DNA of 64,000 bases from G020353115 sp964640125 (GCA_964640125.1 CAZXGG010000011.1:1-64000), one strand, 5' to 3'. Shown: positions 36,633 through 46,006, counted from the stretch's first letter. A program made the numbers and translations. Notes: generated by a model not told the origin, from the sequence alone.

Positions 36633-36950
36633 CATGTTAATCGTTAAATGATAAATATCATAACATCGTTAATGGTTAATTGTGTTTGTTGCTGGGTACA
36701 AAGTGACGAGTGACGCGTGATGAGTATCGAGAAAGGAGAGGTGAGCAGTTTCACGATACGAGTTAAGGGTTACGGGAAAAGTCCACAGTAAAATCCGGAA
36801 TGACGAAAGATAAGATTAGATGAACCCGTAGAGACAAGGCACTGCCTTGTATAATACAAACCAAACGGCCATTTCCTTATTTATGAGTATGAAAGCAATG
36901 CCTTTGTGCACTTATATAAGCCACTGTGTCATGATTATATATATTAAGAC
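36633..36950. other. Gene-free gap
   Basis: Low-complexity GTTAATCGTTAAATG text, a purine-rich GTGACGAGTGACGCGTGATGAGT pseudo-tandem (about 36700-36725) and one GTAGAGAC hairpin (36828-36857). No gene or clear promoter for the following gene was recognised. Confidence 0.6.
36828..36857. repeat. GTAGAGACGC palindrome family, copy 3
   Basis: GTAGAGAC followed by the hairpin AAGGCACTGCCTT and a degenerate right arm GTATAATAC. Confidence 0.6.
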
Positions 36951-37634
36951 ATGGAAATAATTATGAAACGAGCAAGATTAATTATTACCAATATTTTCAG
37001 TATTCCTTTTATAATTGTTTTTTTAGGTGCATTGCTTTTTCTTCCTGCAGGGAATTTTCATTGGATTAATGGTTGGATGTTCATTGCTTCTTTAGTTATA
37101 TACCTTCTTCTTAATTCCATTTATTTTATTATAAAAGATCCTTCTACATTAGAAAAGCGAAGCAAGCTCTCCACTGAAAAAGAGGATAATTTTACCATAG
37201 CACTAATTGGAATCCTATTCTTAGTTCTTCTTCTTTTACCTGCCTTTGACTACCGTTTTAGTTGGAGTCAGATTCCTTTTTTTCTGTCTTGTGTCGGTTT
37301 AGCTTGTTTGACCATTTCTTATTTGATATTGTTTTTTGTGATGCGGGAAAATTCCTTTGCATCAAAAGGGCTCCGGATTCATAAGGACCAAAAAGTTATT
37401 ACAACAGGACCTTATATGCTTGTAAGGCATCCTTTGTATATGGGTGGTATCATTATGAGTATTAGTATTCCTCTTACATTGGGTTCATTGATAGGTTTCA
37501 TTCCAGTATTATTTGTACCATTCATTTATGCAGTTCGTATTCGAAAAGAGGAACAAATGTTACTTAGAGATCTTAAAGGATATGATGAATATCAACAAAA
37601 AGTAAAATACAGGCTTATTCCTAAAATATGGTAA
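36951..37634 (+). CDS. Isoprenylcysteine carboxyl methyltransferase-family membrane protein
   Basis: A 227-residue protein with about five membrane segments. The C-terminal half has the family core: TTGPYMLVRHPLYMGG (152-167, RHPLY at 159-163) and RIRKEEQMLLRDLKGYDEYQQ, the SAM-binding signature of ICMT/PEMT-type membrane methyltransferases. A Met at residue 5 is an equally good start. In bacteria the acceptor is usually unknown. The gene is visibly more AT-rich than the housekeeping genes around it and ends 40 bp before an attC-like hairpin, both hinting at acquisition. Confidence 0.8.
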   Translation: MEIIMKRARLIITNIFSIPFIIVFLGALLFLPAGNFHWINGWMFIASLVIYLLLNSIYFIIKDPSTLEKRSKLSTEKEDNFTIALIGILFLVLLLLPAFDYRFSWSQIPFFLSCVGLACLTISYLILFFVMRENSFASKGLRIHKDQKVITTGPYMLVRHPLYMGGIIMSISIPLTLGSLIGFIPVLFVPFIYAVRIRKEEQMLLRDLKGYDEYQQKVKYRLIPKIW

Positions 37635-37673
37635 TAATTAATAGTGATATTATTCAAAATTATGATACAATGG

Positions 37674-37765
37674 CTTATAACAGCGCATACAACTTCGCTT
37701 CCCTTGGTCGCTTCGCCCTTGGGGACATGCCCTGCGGGCACGTCTTGTATGCGAGTAACATTAGT
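37674..37765. repeat. attC-like hairpin between two small genes
   Basis: TATAAC-A-GCGCATACAA ... TTGTATGCG-AGTAAC: a perfect 9-bp inverted repeat (37684-37692 / 37745-37753) enclosing a GC-rich stem-loop region and flanked by AAC-ending boxes, in the size range of integron attC sites. The right-hand box does not match GTTRRRY, so it may be an ordinary dispersed palindrome. It lies 21 bases before the next start codon. Confidence 0.4.
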
Positions 37766-37786
37766 AAGAAGAAACATACATGAGCT

Positions 37787-38509
37787 ATGCATTTATTAAA
37801 AAGAAAAAGCATCATTGTAATTACAATTATAGTTTGTCTTATATCTGCCTGTAAAACTGTTGATGATGATGCTGATAATGGTTCAATGCAGCCAATCGAT
37901 GGCTATCCATTTTTTTCCAGTAAGGAAGAGATAAAAAATATGCTCAAAGACAGGGGTATTGATACTATGATGTTCAGGAAAGGTGAAGTAGTAGCGGATA
38001 TAGGTGCTGGCAACGGATATATTGAAGCAATGTTATCCATTTTCAATGATAGTTTAACCTTTTATATTCAGGATATAGACACATCTGTTTGTAATCAAAA
38101 AACCATTGATGAAGTGGTCGATTTTTACCAGAAAGTCAATGGTGCTCCGTTCACAAACAGGTTTATAGCAATAAACGGAACGGATTCCACAACCAATTTA
38201 CCTGATAGTACATTTGATAAAATTCTGATGATCTATACATATCAGTACCTTAAGGAACCCCGGAAGTTCATTATGGATGTTCGGGAAAACTTGAAAAACG
38301 ATGGATTGTTTTATGTCATCAATCCCCAGAATGATGATTATGAATACCTGAACTCAATCAGACAAAAATATGGATGGAACGCATCACCTCTTGAAAAAGA
38401 GATCTCTGATATAATCGATTGCGGTTTTGAACTCAGGCGAATATCCCGGAATTATGAAGGATATGAGCAGTGCTATATCATGGTGTTTAAAAAAAATGGA
38501 GATCAATAA
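37787..38509 (+). CDS. Lipoprotein with class I SAM methyltransferase domain
   Basis: A 240-residue protein with a lipoprotein signal (CLISAC, Cys22) followed by acidic residues VDDDAD. From residue 60 it has a Rossmann methyltransferase fold: motif I VVADIGAGNGY (68-78), an acidic loop ending strand 2 (FYIQDIDTS) and FDKILMIYTYQYL as motif IV. Methyltransferases need cytoplasmic SAM, so a lipidated, exported one is unusual; close relatives in Bacteroidota show the same arrangement. The gene is AT-rich and overlaps the next gene by 14 bases. Confidence 0.8.
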   Translation: MHLLKRKSIIVITIIVCLISACKTVDDDADNGSMQPIDGYPFFSSKEEIKNMLKDRGIDTMMFRKGEVVADIGAGNGYIEAMLSIFNDSLTFYIQDIDTSVCNQKTIDEVVDFYQKVNGAPFTNRFIAINGTDSTTNLPDSTFDKILMIYTYQYLKEPRKFIMDVRENLKNDGLFYVINPQNDDYEYLNSIRQKYGWNASPLEKEISDIIDCGFELRRISRNYEGYEQCYIMVFKKNGDQ

Positions 38510-38939
38510 AGTAAATCTATTCGCTTCAAGCTTATCGGCAACAATTCTTGTTATTTGTTGCTTGGTTTTTGTATTCAGGTTAACGGGTCATCAAAAAATC
38601 GAATATTGGCTTGGAATTGTTCTAATAATTACGGCAATACCGTTGTCGTATCTTATCCTTACCGCAAAACAATTTCAAAGACCACCGATTTACTATGTTC
38701 AAATCGGTTTAATGATCTCATTTCTGATCATTGTACTATTTTTTGACTACATTTTCAAACTGGAATTCAGAAAGGTAACCTGGATGGTTATTTTCTATCT
38801 AATCTTCTTCTTTGGAGGAACTGGTGGGATGTTAGGCGTCGCCTCCCTCTCCGGGAAAATTTGGCTGATCGTTTCTGTGATTCTCTTTCTTATCATGACA
38901 ACGTTAGCCTTTTTCCAGCGGGCAATTACTGGAATGTGA
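38496..38939 (+). CDS. Hypothetical four-helix membrane protein
   Basis: A 147-residue protein starting MEINKVNLFASS, chosen because the upstream in-frame Met would place 23 polar residues inside the preceding gene. Four hydrophobic segments (about 10-30, 38-57, 66-87, 95-140 with a GGTGG break). No family recognised. It overlaps the methyltransferase lipoprotein gene by 14 bases and shares its AT-rich composition, so the two are likely coexpressed. Confidence 0.7.
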   Translation: MEINKVNLFASSLSATILVICCLVFVFRLTGHQKIEYWLGIVLIITAIPLSYLILTAKQFQRPPIYYVQIGLMISFLIIVLFFDYIFKLEFRKVTWMVIFYLIFFFGGTGGMLGVASLSGKIWLIVSVILFLIMTTLAFFQRAITGM

Positions 38940-39048
38940 CTATTGACAAGGTAAGAGAAAGGATGTACAAAATAAACATGAACAGTTAATAGTTATGTGT
39001 TAATAGTTAATAGGTTGGGTATATGATTTATTTGATTTATCCACTTTA

Positions 39049-39067
39049 AATTCAAAATGCACCCGGT
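39049..39067 (+). repeat. 19-bp direct repeat left of the collagen-like gene
   Basis: AATTCAAAATGCACCCGGT, repeated exactly at 43819-43837 beyond the end of the gene. Confidence 0.75.
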
Positions 39068-39110
39068 CAGACGTATCGGTACGTGACCTTCGTCAGACGG
39101 ATACGTTACT

Positions 39111-39139
39111 CCACCTGGCGGCTGAAGTCCGCCCGGTGG
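39111..39139. repeat. Dispersed hairpin CCACC-GGCGG...CCGCC-GGTGG, copy 2
   Basis: Perfect two-part stem CCACC/GGTGG and GGCGG/CCGCC with a CTGAAGT loop. Confidence 0.8.
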
Positions 39140-39383
39140 ATAAAACCCTTCAAATAGAAAAAACTGAGAACCTTAAACTGCCCCGAAGGTCCATAAGGAG
39201 TACTTCGGACCTTTGGGAAAGGCATTTTTCCTGCTCACTGTTCACTGCTCACTTCTCTATGCTAATTCATCATTCATCATTCATCACTCACCTCTCACAC
39301 ATATTCTCCCCCCTCCTCTTGACTCGTATCTATCTACATCGTATATTTATTTATTCATCTAAGATCAAATAAATCCAATAACC

Positions 39384-42300
39384 ATGAAACGAATACTACT
39401 TTTACTCATCACTCTTCACTCCTGCCTGCCGGCAGGCAGGGCATCACTCCTGCCTTTCAGGCAGTTAAACCTTATTCATCACTCTTTTTCTTTTAACATG
39501 TTGTCTCTAAGACTAGGTTTAATTGTGTCTCCACGAAGAATATTAACTTTTATCTTTTTACTTTTATCTTTTATCTTCCTGAGCAAGGCACTAGCTCAGG
39601 CACCACAAGGCTTCAACTACCAAGCCGTTGCCCGGGATGATGGAGGAGAATTACTTGCCTCACAGTCCATTGATGTGAAGATCGGTATCCGGGCAGGGAG
39701 CGAGAGCGGTACCCTGGCATGGGAAGAGACCCATACGGTAACAACCAATGAGTACGGACTCTTTACCCTGGAGATCGGTGATCCCAATGCCCAGCAGGGC
39801 TCGGGATCAGCAGCAACCTTCAGTGAAATCGAGTGGAGCACCGGGGCACATTACCTGGAGGTCTCCATTAAGGTTGATGCCACTTTTATTCCGATGGGCA
39901 CTTCAGAGTTACTCTCTGTTCCGTTTGCCCTGTTTGCAGAGGAGGGCAACGAGGGCCCACAGGGTCCGCAGGGACTCCAGGGTATCCAGGGGCCAAAAGG
40001 AGATACCGGTCCGGTGGGCCCACAGGGTGATCAGGGGCCGATCGGTCCGACCGGAGAGACCGGACCGCAGGGTCCCTTTGGAGATAAAGGGGACAAGGGA
40101 GATACCGGGGAAACCGGACCTGTAGGACCACAGGGTCCGAAAGGAGACAAGGGAGATCCGGGAACAGGTCTGACCAACCGTGGTGCATGGATCAACGGGA
40201 TGATAGTGAACGAAGGGGATTATGTGTTTGACCGTTCCACAGATGATCCGTTGATCAATACGATGTGGATTTTTCAGGGTGCTCCATCCTATACTTCCAC
40301 AACACAACCCTACCTGGATCTGGCTAACTGGATAGAATTTGAGGCACCTGAAGGGCCTGAGGGTCTCCAGGGACCGGTCGGACCACAGGGACCGGAAGGA
40401 CCGAAAGGGGATACGGGAGATACCGGACCGCAGGGACCTGTAGGTGCAACGGGACCGACGGGACCGCAGGGACCACAGGGAGATCCGGGTTTGCAAGGAC
40501 CGCAGGGAGACCAGGGACCGCAAGGGGACCAGGGACCACAGGGCACCCAGGGTATCCCGGGAGAACAAGGACCTGCAGGGCCGCAAGGGCCAAAAGGAGA
40601 TAAAGGAGATCCTGGAGATCCGGCAACCGATGACCAGGACCTGAACCTGTCAGGGGATATCCTGACTATCGATAACGGGGTGAATAACATCGACCTGTCC
40701 TATTATCTCGATAATACCGACAACCAGGGATTAAACCTGACAGGAGATGTCCTGTCCATCGAAGGAGGATCGGGACTGGTCGACCTGTCACTTTATCGCG
40801 AAGATGCCGATCCGGACCCTGCCAACGAGTTGAACACAGGTGCAACCCTGGCAGGAACTACCCTCCAGATCACCGATGCCGGGGGAACCATACCTGTAGA
40901 CCTTAGTTCACTTAGGGATGAAACAGATCCAGTTTTCGGCATACATGTGGCAAGCGGGATTTTATCCAGTGATATTACTAACTGGAATAATGCTTTTAGC
41001 TGGGGCAATCATGCTACAGTTGGATATCTTACAGAATTCATAGAAGTTGATGGTGATATTTCCAATGAGCTCCAGGACCTTAATCTAACCGAAAATACCC
41101 TTAGCCTGACCAATAGCGGAAGTACCATTGATCTCTCAGGCTACCTCGACAACACAAACTACTGGGTGGAGAATAGTGATACCATTTATTACCTGGGCGG
41201 CAATGTAGGGATTGGAACCACATCCCCACAGGGAAAGCTTGAGGTGCAGGGTGACGGGCTGGAAGTACCCGATGAACCCCTGTTTGAGGTGAAACGACAG
41301 GACGGACAAACGGTCTTTGCCGTGTACCCTGAGGGTGTTCGGATCTATGTTGAAGAGTCAGAAGCAAAAGGGACCAAAGGGGGATTTGCCATTGGTGGAT
41401 TTAACCCGGCAACAAAAGACATAACCAACGAATACCTTCGCGTCACACCCGACAGTGTGAGGATATATGTCAACGATGAAGATACAAAAGGAACGAAAGG
41501 AGGATTTGCCGTGGGCGGATACAGCCCTCTGACAAAGGGAATTACAAACGAATACCTGAGAGTATCCCCGGACAGTGTTCGTGTGTATGTCGATGGTGAT
41601 GCAACAAAAGGAACCAAGGGCGGATTTGCAATCGGTGGTATCCGACCGTTTAAGGGTCCCGAAGAGGAGTACCTGCGGGTTACTCCGGATAGTGTCAGGG
41701 TCTATATCAACGACGAAACTGTTAAAGGAACCAAAGGAGGATTTGCTATTGGCGGGTACAGTCCGTTGACAAAGGGTATCACCAGGGAATTCCTGCGTGT
41801 TACGGATGACAGTACACGGGTATACGTTGATAACGAATCAACAAAAGGAACAAAAGGAGGATTTGCTGTAGGAGGTTACAGCCCGGTCACTAAAGCACCT
41901 GCTACTGGTTTTATGCATATGACAAAGGATAATTATTTTATCGGGCATGAGAGTGGTAGTGCTACTACTGCAGGACTTTACAACTCATTTATTGGTTATG
42001 AAGCAGGTCGTTCAAATACACAGGGAAGTAATAATGTATTGTTGGGTTATAGAAGCGGATATAATAACCTCTCGGGTAACAAAAACGTATTCCTTGGAAC
42101 CCATGCCGGGTATAACAATAGTTCTGGATTTGAAAATGTTTTTATTGGTGATAGCAGTGGTTTCAACAATGCAACAGGGGAATTGAATATTTTCATGGGC
42201 AGGGCGAGTGGAGTTTCTAATTCTGATGGTGATTATAATATTTTTATAGGATCGAAAAGTGGATATAAAAACACAAATGGATATATGAACACCTTCCTGG

Positions 42301-43805
42301 GTACCTGGAGCGGGTACAGGAATACAACCGGATACGATAATGTATTTATCGGCAATCTATCAGGATATATGAATGACCCGGGTTATCAAAACGTTTTTAT
42401 TGGCAGCAATAGTGGCGTATATAGTGTTAACGGGGATAATAATGTGTTTTTGGGTTGTTATTCAGGTCATCAGAATTCCTATGGAAATTCCAATGTCTAC
42501 CTGGGATTTGCTGCAGGATATTCGAACGGTTCAGGCAGCCAGAATATTTTTATCGGTAATTATGCCGGATCCAACGAAACCGGATCCAACAAACTTTATA
42601 TCGATAACAGTTCAACCGCTAACCCCCTGATTTTTGGTGACTTCAGTTCCAATAGCCTGATCATTAACGGCAGTTTTCAAGTAACAGGAACCGTATATGA
42701 CGATGATGGGGACGCCGGGATATCAGGGCAGGTGCTTTCCAGTACTGGAGCAGGGACAAACTGGATCACTGCTACCGGGGGTTCAGGTGACGGACATTCT
42801 CTTGATGCTGCCGATGGTTCCCCGGTTGATGCAGTATATGTGAATAACAATGGTGATGTAGGTATTGGCACAACATCACCTGTCAGCAAAGTGGATGTTG
42901 CCGGTGCAATAAATCTTAACAAGGGTATTCTTGGGGCATCAGCACTGTTTGTCAATTCAGCCCAGGCATTATGGTACAATGGAACCTATTTCAGCTGGGG
43001 TTATGGAGGTCAACATAACTATTTTGCCGACCGGGTTGGGATTGGTACTGCATCACCAACCTACAACCTTCATGTAGAGGATAATACAGCATCAAATGAT
43101 AATCCGGCAATATACGGAAAACATGCTGTTACCGATTACTATGGAATCGGGGTACAGGGTGAAGGAAAGTACATAGGAGTATACGGTGTCAATAATACAG
43201 CATCGGTGTCAGGGTATGGTGTATATGGTCAGGCATATGGCAGCGGCACAGGTACCAGGTATGGGATTTATGGAACAGCAAGCGGCGGAGATGTAGCATA
43301 TGCAGGTTATTTTGCAGGAAACGTGCACGTTACGGGAACACTTTCAAAAAGTGCCGGATCATTTAAGATCGATCATCCCCTCGATCCGAAAAACAGGTAC
43401 CTCTCCCATTCATTTGTTGAAAGCCCGGATATGAAAAACCTGTATGATGGGATCGTAGTGCTGAATGGAGCCGGGAAAGCCATTGTGGAACTTCCCGTTT
43501 GGTTTGAAGAACTGAATATGGAATTCCGCTATCAGCTCACAGCCATTGGAGGGCCAGGACCAAACCTTTATATTTCCTCGGAAGTATCCGGCAACCAATT
43601 TGAAATTGCCGGAGGTGAACCGGGCTTGAAAGTATCCTGGCAGGTCACCGGCATCAGAAAAGATCCCTATGCAGAAAAATACAGGATACAGGTTGAAGAA
43701 GAAAAAGCACCCGGGGAAAGGGGATATTACCTGCACCCGGAGTTGTATAATGAAAGTAAAGAAAAAGGATTGGATTTTGCAACACGGAAACCGATCAATA
43801 AATAA
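39384..43805 (+). CDS. Large collagen-like, YadA-head-like repeat surface protein
   Basis: 1473 residues as drawn. Order: an odd 70-residue N-terminus ending in a signal-peptide core (LTFIFLLLSFIFLSKALAQ); a Bacteroidota-type domain from GFNYQAVARDDGG (about 75-185); two Gly-X-Y collagen-like blocks (about 190-260 and 320-415); beta repeats with NLSGD; five copies of a 36-40 residue KGTKGGFAIGG...EYLRVTPDSVRVYI unit (about 655-840); a left-handed-coil region of NVFIG/YNN..G pentad-like repeats as in trimeric adhesin heads (about 860-1075); VGIGTTSP motifs; and a C-terminal module from SFKIDHPLDPKNRYL that is common in large Bacteroidota and phage-like fibre proteins. The Met at 39498 is an alternative start that skips the repeat-derived part. 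It is likely a trimeric stalk or fibre. Confidence 0.8.
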   Translation: MKRILLLLITLHSCLPAGRASLLPFRQLNLIHHSFSFNMLSLRLGLIVSPRRILTFIFLLLSFIFLSKALAQAPQGFNYQAVARDDGGELLASQSIDVKIGIRAGSESGTLAWEETHTVTTNEYGLFTLEIGDPNAQQGSGSAATFSEIEWSTGAHYLEVSIKVDATFIPMGTSELLSVPFALFAEEGNEGPQGPQGLQGIQGPKGDTGPVGPQGDQGPIGPTGETGPQGPFGDKGDKGDTGETGPVGPQGPKGDKGDPGTGLTNRGAWINGMIVNEGDYVFDRSTDDPLINTMWIFQGAPSYTSTTQPYLDLANWIEFEAPEGPEGLQGPVGPQGPEGPKGDTGDTGPQGPVGATGPTGPQGPQGDPGLQGPQGDQGPQGDQGPQGTQGIPGEQGPAGPQGPKGDKGDPGDPATDDQDLNLSGDILTIDNGVNNIDLSYYLDNTDNQGLNLTGDVLSIEGGSGLVDLSLYREDADPDPANELNTGATLAGTTLQITDAGGTIPVDLSSLRDETDPVFGIHVASGILSSDITNWNNAFSWGNHATVGYLTEFIEVDGDISNELQDLNLTENTLSLTNSGSTIDLSGYLDNTNYWVENSDTIYYLGGNVGIGTTSPQGKLEVQGDGLEVPDEPLFEVKRQDGQTVFAVYPEGVRIYVEESEAKGTKGGFAIGGFNPATKDITNEYLRVTPDSVRIYVNDEDTKGTKGGFAVGGYSPLTKGITNEYLRVSPDSVRVYVDGDATKGTKGGFAIGGIRPFKGPEEEYLRVTPDSVRVYINDETVKGTKGGFAIGGYSPLTKGITREFLRVTDDSTRVYVDNESTKGTKGGFAVGGYSPVTKAPATGFMHMTKDNYFIGHESGSATTAGLYNSFIGYEAGRSNTQGSNNVLLGYRSGYNNLSGNKNVFLGTHAGYNNSSGFENVFIGDSSGFNNATGELNIFMGRASGVSNSDGDYNIFIGSKSGYKNTNGYMNTFLGTWSGYRNTTGYDNVFIGNLSGYMNDPGYQNVFIGSNSGVYSVNGDNNVFLGCYSGHQNSYGNSNVYLGFAAGYSNGSGSQNIFIGNYAGSNETGSNKLYIDNSSTANPLIFGDFSSNSLIINGSFQVTGTVYDDDGDAGISGQVLSSTGAGTNWITATGGSGDGHSLDAADGSPVDAVYVNNNGDVGIGTTSPVSKVDVAGAINLNKGILGASALFVNSAQALWYNGTYFSWGYGGQHNYFADRVGIGTASPTYNLHVEDNTASNDNPAIYGKHAVTDYYGIGVQGEGKYIGVYGVNNTASVSGYGVYGQAYGSGTGTRYGIYGTASGGDVAYAGYFAGNVHVTGTLSKSAGSFKIDHPLDPKNRYLSHSFVESPDMKNLYDGIVVLNGAGKAIVELPVWFEELNMEFRYQLTAIGGPGPNLYISSEVSGNQFEIAGGEPGLKVSWQVTGIRKDPYAEKYRIQVEEEKAPGERGYYLHPELYNESKEKGLDFATRKPINK
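39421..39440. repeat. Perfect palindrome inside the signal region
   Basis: CCTGCCTGCCGGCAGGCAGG within codons of the first 20 residues of the collagen-like gene. It is followed by a second small hairpin CTGCC-TTTCA-GGCAG (39449-39463). Similar CCTGCC/GGCAGG text occurs at 32703-32730 and 49328-49350. Confidence 0.75.
39546..39577 (+). repeat. 32-bp AT-rich dispersed repeat, copy C (signal peptide)
   Basis: Identical to the reverse complement of 35326-35357. Here it encodes part of the hydrophobic signal core TFIFLLLSFIF. Confidence 0.8.
41338..41905 (+). repeat. Tandem 36-40 codon repeats in the collagen-like gene
   Basis: Five units containing KGTKGGFA(I/V)GG and EYLRV(T/S)PDSVR, with DNA divergence mainly at third positions, indicating old duplications kept by selection on the protein. 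Confidence 0.8.
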
Positions 43806-43818
43806 GTGATTTGGGTGT

Positions 43819-43837
43819 AATTCAAAATGCACCCGGT
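43819..43837 (+). repeat. 19-bp direct repeat right of the collagen-like gene
   Basis: AATTCAAAATGCACCCGGT, exact copy of 39049-39067. The remaining gap to 44071 has only a small AGCTC/GAGCT hairpin. Confidence 0.75.
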
Positions 43838-44071
43838 AGCTGTTGCTATTTATAAATTTGGTGCTTCTGCCTCGGTAAAAGCTTGGAATGTATTTTTAGC
43901 TCTGTAGGAGCTTTCTAAGTCTTTTCCTTTGCCTTTGCCGACGATTGGAGGCAAATGTAGAAACCTTAGCCTATTAGACCATTGTGATATCCAGGGTTGT
44001 AATCTTCTCCTCCAGGATTTGTAAGCTTTTCAAAGAACGCACAAAAAGCCCACACCGACTGAACTCCTTCG

Positions 44072-44641
44072 TTAGAATCCGCTGGCCCCACCCGAAACAA
44101 TAAATTTCATTATGTCTCCGGATGATGCATTAAGGGGTCTTACATGCTCAATGGGTACAATAAACAGCTCTCCTGAAAAATTATATGAATGGGGAAAATA
44201 AACAGCCACTTTTTTATCCTTAACTCCCAGGCTTGAAAGGTCTTCCTGTGTAAGAAAGCCCAGTTTCTCCAAATTGGACAGGTGGTTTACCCTTACCATA
44301 ACGGGATTACTGAATTTTTTTCCCTTACCCACAAAAGCGGATAACAGATCACTGATAGCTACATAAATCCAGTTAATCAGAGGAACTTTTTCCAGGAGTT
44401 CTGATGCCAATAACTTAACCGGCCTCGCAATGATGGTTTGTCCGATAATTCCAACAAGTATGATAAGCAGTATCACGGCCAGCAGGTTAATGCCAGGGAT
44501 GTTGACCGGCAAAAGGGGATCGATGTATTTATCAAGTAACCGGTCAATAAATGTAAAGACCAAGTAGACAATATATGCAGTCACTCCCAGTGGTGCAATG
44601 TAGATCAATCCCTGAATGAAATACCTTACGATTTTTTTCAT
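44072..44641 (-). CDS. DUF502 family membrane protein
   Basis: A 189-residue protein with two N-terminal membrane segments (about 10-30 and 48-70) and a soluble rest. Family motifs are YIAPLGVTAYI, INWIYVAISDLLSAF near residue 90 and the late PIEHVRPLNASSGDIMKFIVSGG. DUF502 proteins are widespread inner-membrane proteins of unknown role. It is monocistronic. Confidence 0.88.
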   Translation of the reverse strand: MKKIVRYFIQGLIYIAPLGVTAYIVYLVFTFIDRLLDKYIDPLLPVNIPGINLLAVILLIILVGIIGQTIIARPVKLLASELLEKVPLINWIYVAISDLLSAFVGKGKKFSNPVMVRVNHLSNLEKLGFLTQEDLSSLGVKDKKVAVYFPHSYNFSGELFIVPIEHVRPLNASSGDIMKFIVSGGASGF

Positions 44642-45022
44642 GATATGGTGTTTTATCTGTCAGTATTCTATTAATGCAAATGCAATTCTGTTGTTTTGAT
44701 GCCTTATGGTGTTATTCTGTGATAATTGTGATCGGTCATTATCTCAAGGTTGGATAAAATGTTCCTTCACATGTTCTAACCCGAACGATCCGGGAAAGAA
44801 CACCACGCTGATAACATCCATGCGATTTATAAGGCTTTTTAAAGTTATAAAAATCCTTCCGTTTTTTTATCTTCCGTTACATAACATTGTAATGATAAAA
44901 TGAGTAACTTTATATGAAATCACAACTTTAATATAAGCCCAGTTTAGTTCTGATTTATTTTACAACACACAGTGAAAGTACTGAGTAATAAAATTTTTGT
45001 TAAACTAAAAACCTGATTGAAC
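44642..45022. other. Divergent promoter region without other features
   Basis: AT-rich 381-bp gap between DUF502 and floA. No exact TAnnTTTG or palindrome was found; nothing else can be supported. Confidence 0.5.
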
Positions 45023-46006
45023 ATGCATGGAATAGGATTATATATTGTAGTTATTGTCGGGGCGTTAGTCCTCCTGTGGATCATCCTTTATTTTATCCCG
45101 ATCGGATTATGGTTTCAGGCATTGGTTTCGGGAGTAAGAATCTCCCTATTGCAATTAATCTTTATGAGATGGAGAAAAGTCCCTCCATCGATGATTGTAA
45201 TTGCCCTGATTGAAGGTACAAAGGCTGGATTGGTACTTAACAGGGATGACCTTGAGGCTCACTACCTTGCCGGAGGAAGAGTTCAAAAGGTTGTCCATTC
45301 GCTGGTTTCTGCTTCCAAAGCGAATATCGATTTGCCTTTCCAGATGGCAACTGCCATCGACCTGGCAGGCCGTGATGTATTTGAAGCCGTGCAGATGTCT
45401 GTTAATCCGAAGGTTATAGATACACCGCCGGTTACAGCTGTTTCAAAGGACGGTATCCAGCTGATTGCCAAGGCCAGGGTAACTGTACGAGCCAATATTA
45501 GGCAGCTGGTTGGCGGGGCTGGGGAGGAAACCGTCCTGGCCCGGGTTGGTGAAGGAATCGTTTCCTCCATTGGTTCATCCAATTCACATAAGTCCGTACT
45601 GGAGAATCCTGATTCCATATCAAAAGTAGTTCTTGAAAAAGGCCTTGACGCAGGAACTGCTTTTGAAATCCTTTCAATTGATATTGCGGATATTGATATC
45701 GGTAAAAATATTGGTGCAGTTTTACAGATGGACCAGGCGAATGCCGATAAGAATATTGCCCAGGCAAAAGCGGAGCAGAGAAGGGCCATGGCTATAGCAG
45801 TGGAACAGGAAATGATAGCAAAAGCACAGGAAGCCCGGGCCAAGGTGATTGAAGCCGAAGTCCAGGTCCCGCTGGCCATGGCAGAAGCTTTCCGCCAGGG
45901 AAACCTGGGTATCATGGATTACCCGAGGATGAAGAATACCCAAGCGGATAGCGGGATGAGAGACTCCATTGCCAGGCCAGGCCGCGGTAGTTCGAAAAAA
46001 GATTAA
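45023..46006 (+). CDS. floA: Flotillin-like membrane scaffold protein
   Basis: A 327-residue protein with an N-terminal membrane hairpin (about 3-24), then a SPFH-type domain and a long Ala/Glu/Gln coiled coil (about 230-300, NADKNIAQAKAEQRRAMAIAVEQEM). Sequences such as VHSLVSASKANIDLPFQMATAIDLAGRDV and AGGRVQKVV are characteristic of FloA (UPF0365). FloA organises membrane microdomains. The ATG at 45023 is preferred over a TTG two codons upstream. Monocistronic. Confidence 0.93.
   Translation: MHGIGLYIVVIVGALVLLWIILYFIPIGLWFQALVSGVRISLLQLIFMRWRKVPPSMIVIALIEGTKAGLVLNRDDLEAHYLAGGRVQKVVHSLVSASKANIDLPFQMATAIDLAGRDVFEAVQMSVNPKVIDTPPVTAVSKDGIQLIAKARVTVRANIRQLVGGAGEETVLARVGEGIVSSIGSSNSHKSVLENPDSISKVVLEKGLDAGTAFEILSIDIADIDIGKNIGAVLQMDQANADKNIAQAKAEQRRAMAIAVEQEMIAKAQEARAKVIEAEVQVPLAMAEAFRQGNLGIMDYPRMKNTQADSGMRDSIARPGRGSSKKD

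Larger units (their letters stand above)
38940..39383. other. Gene-free gap with repeats
   Basis: TTAATAGTTATGTGTTAATAG low complexity, the direct repeat 39049-39067, CGTCAGACGG motifs, the CCACC hairpin copy 2, and a CT-rich tract (39228-39330, TCATCATTCATCACTCACC). No gene is seen. Confidence 0.65.

Noticed and set aside
39886..40690. Several long open frames on the minus strand opposite the collagen-like gene
   Set aside because: They are Pro/Gly/Leu-rich mirrors of the Gly-X-Y codons on the other strand, without starts, signals or families of their own.
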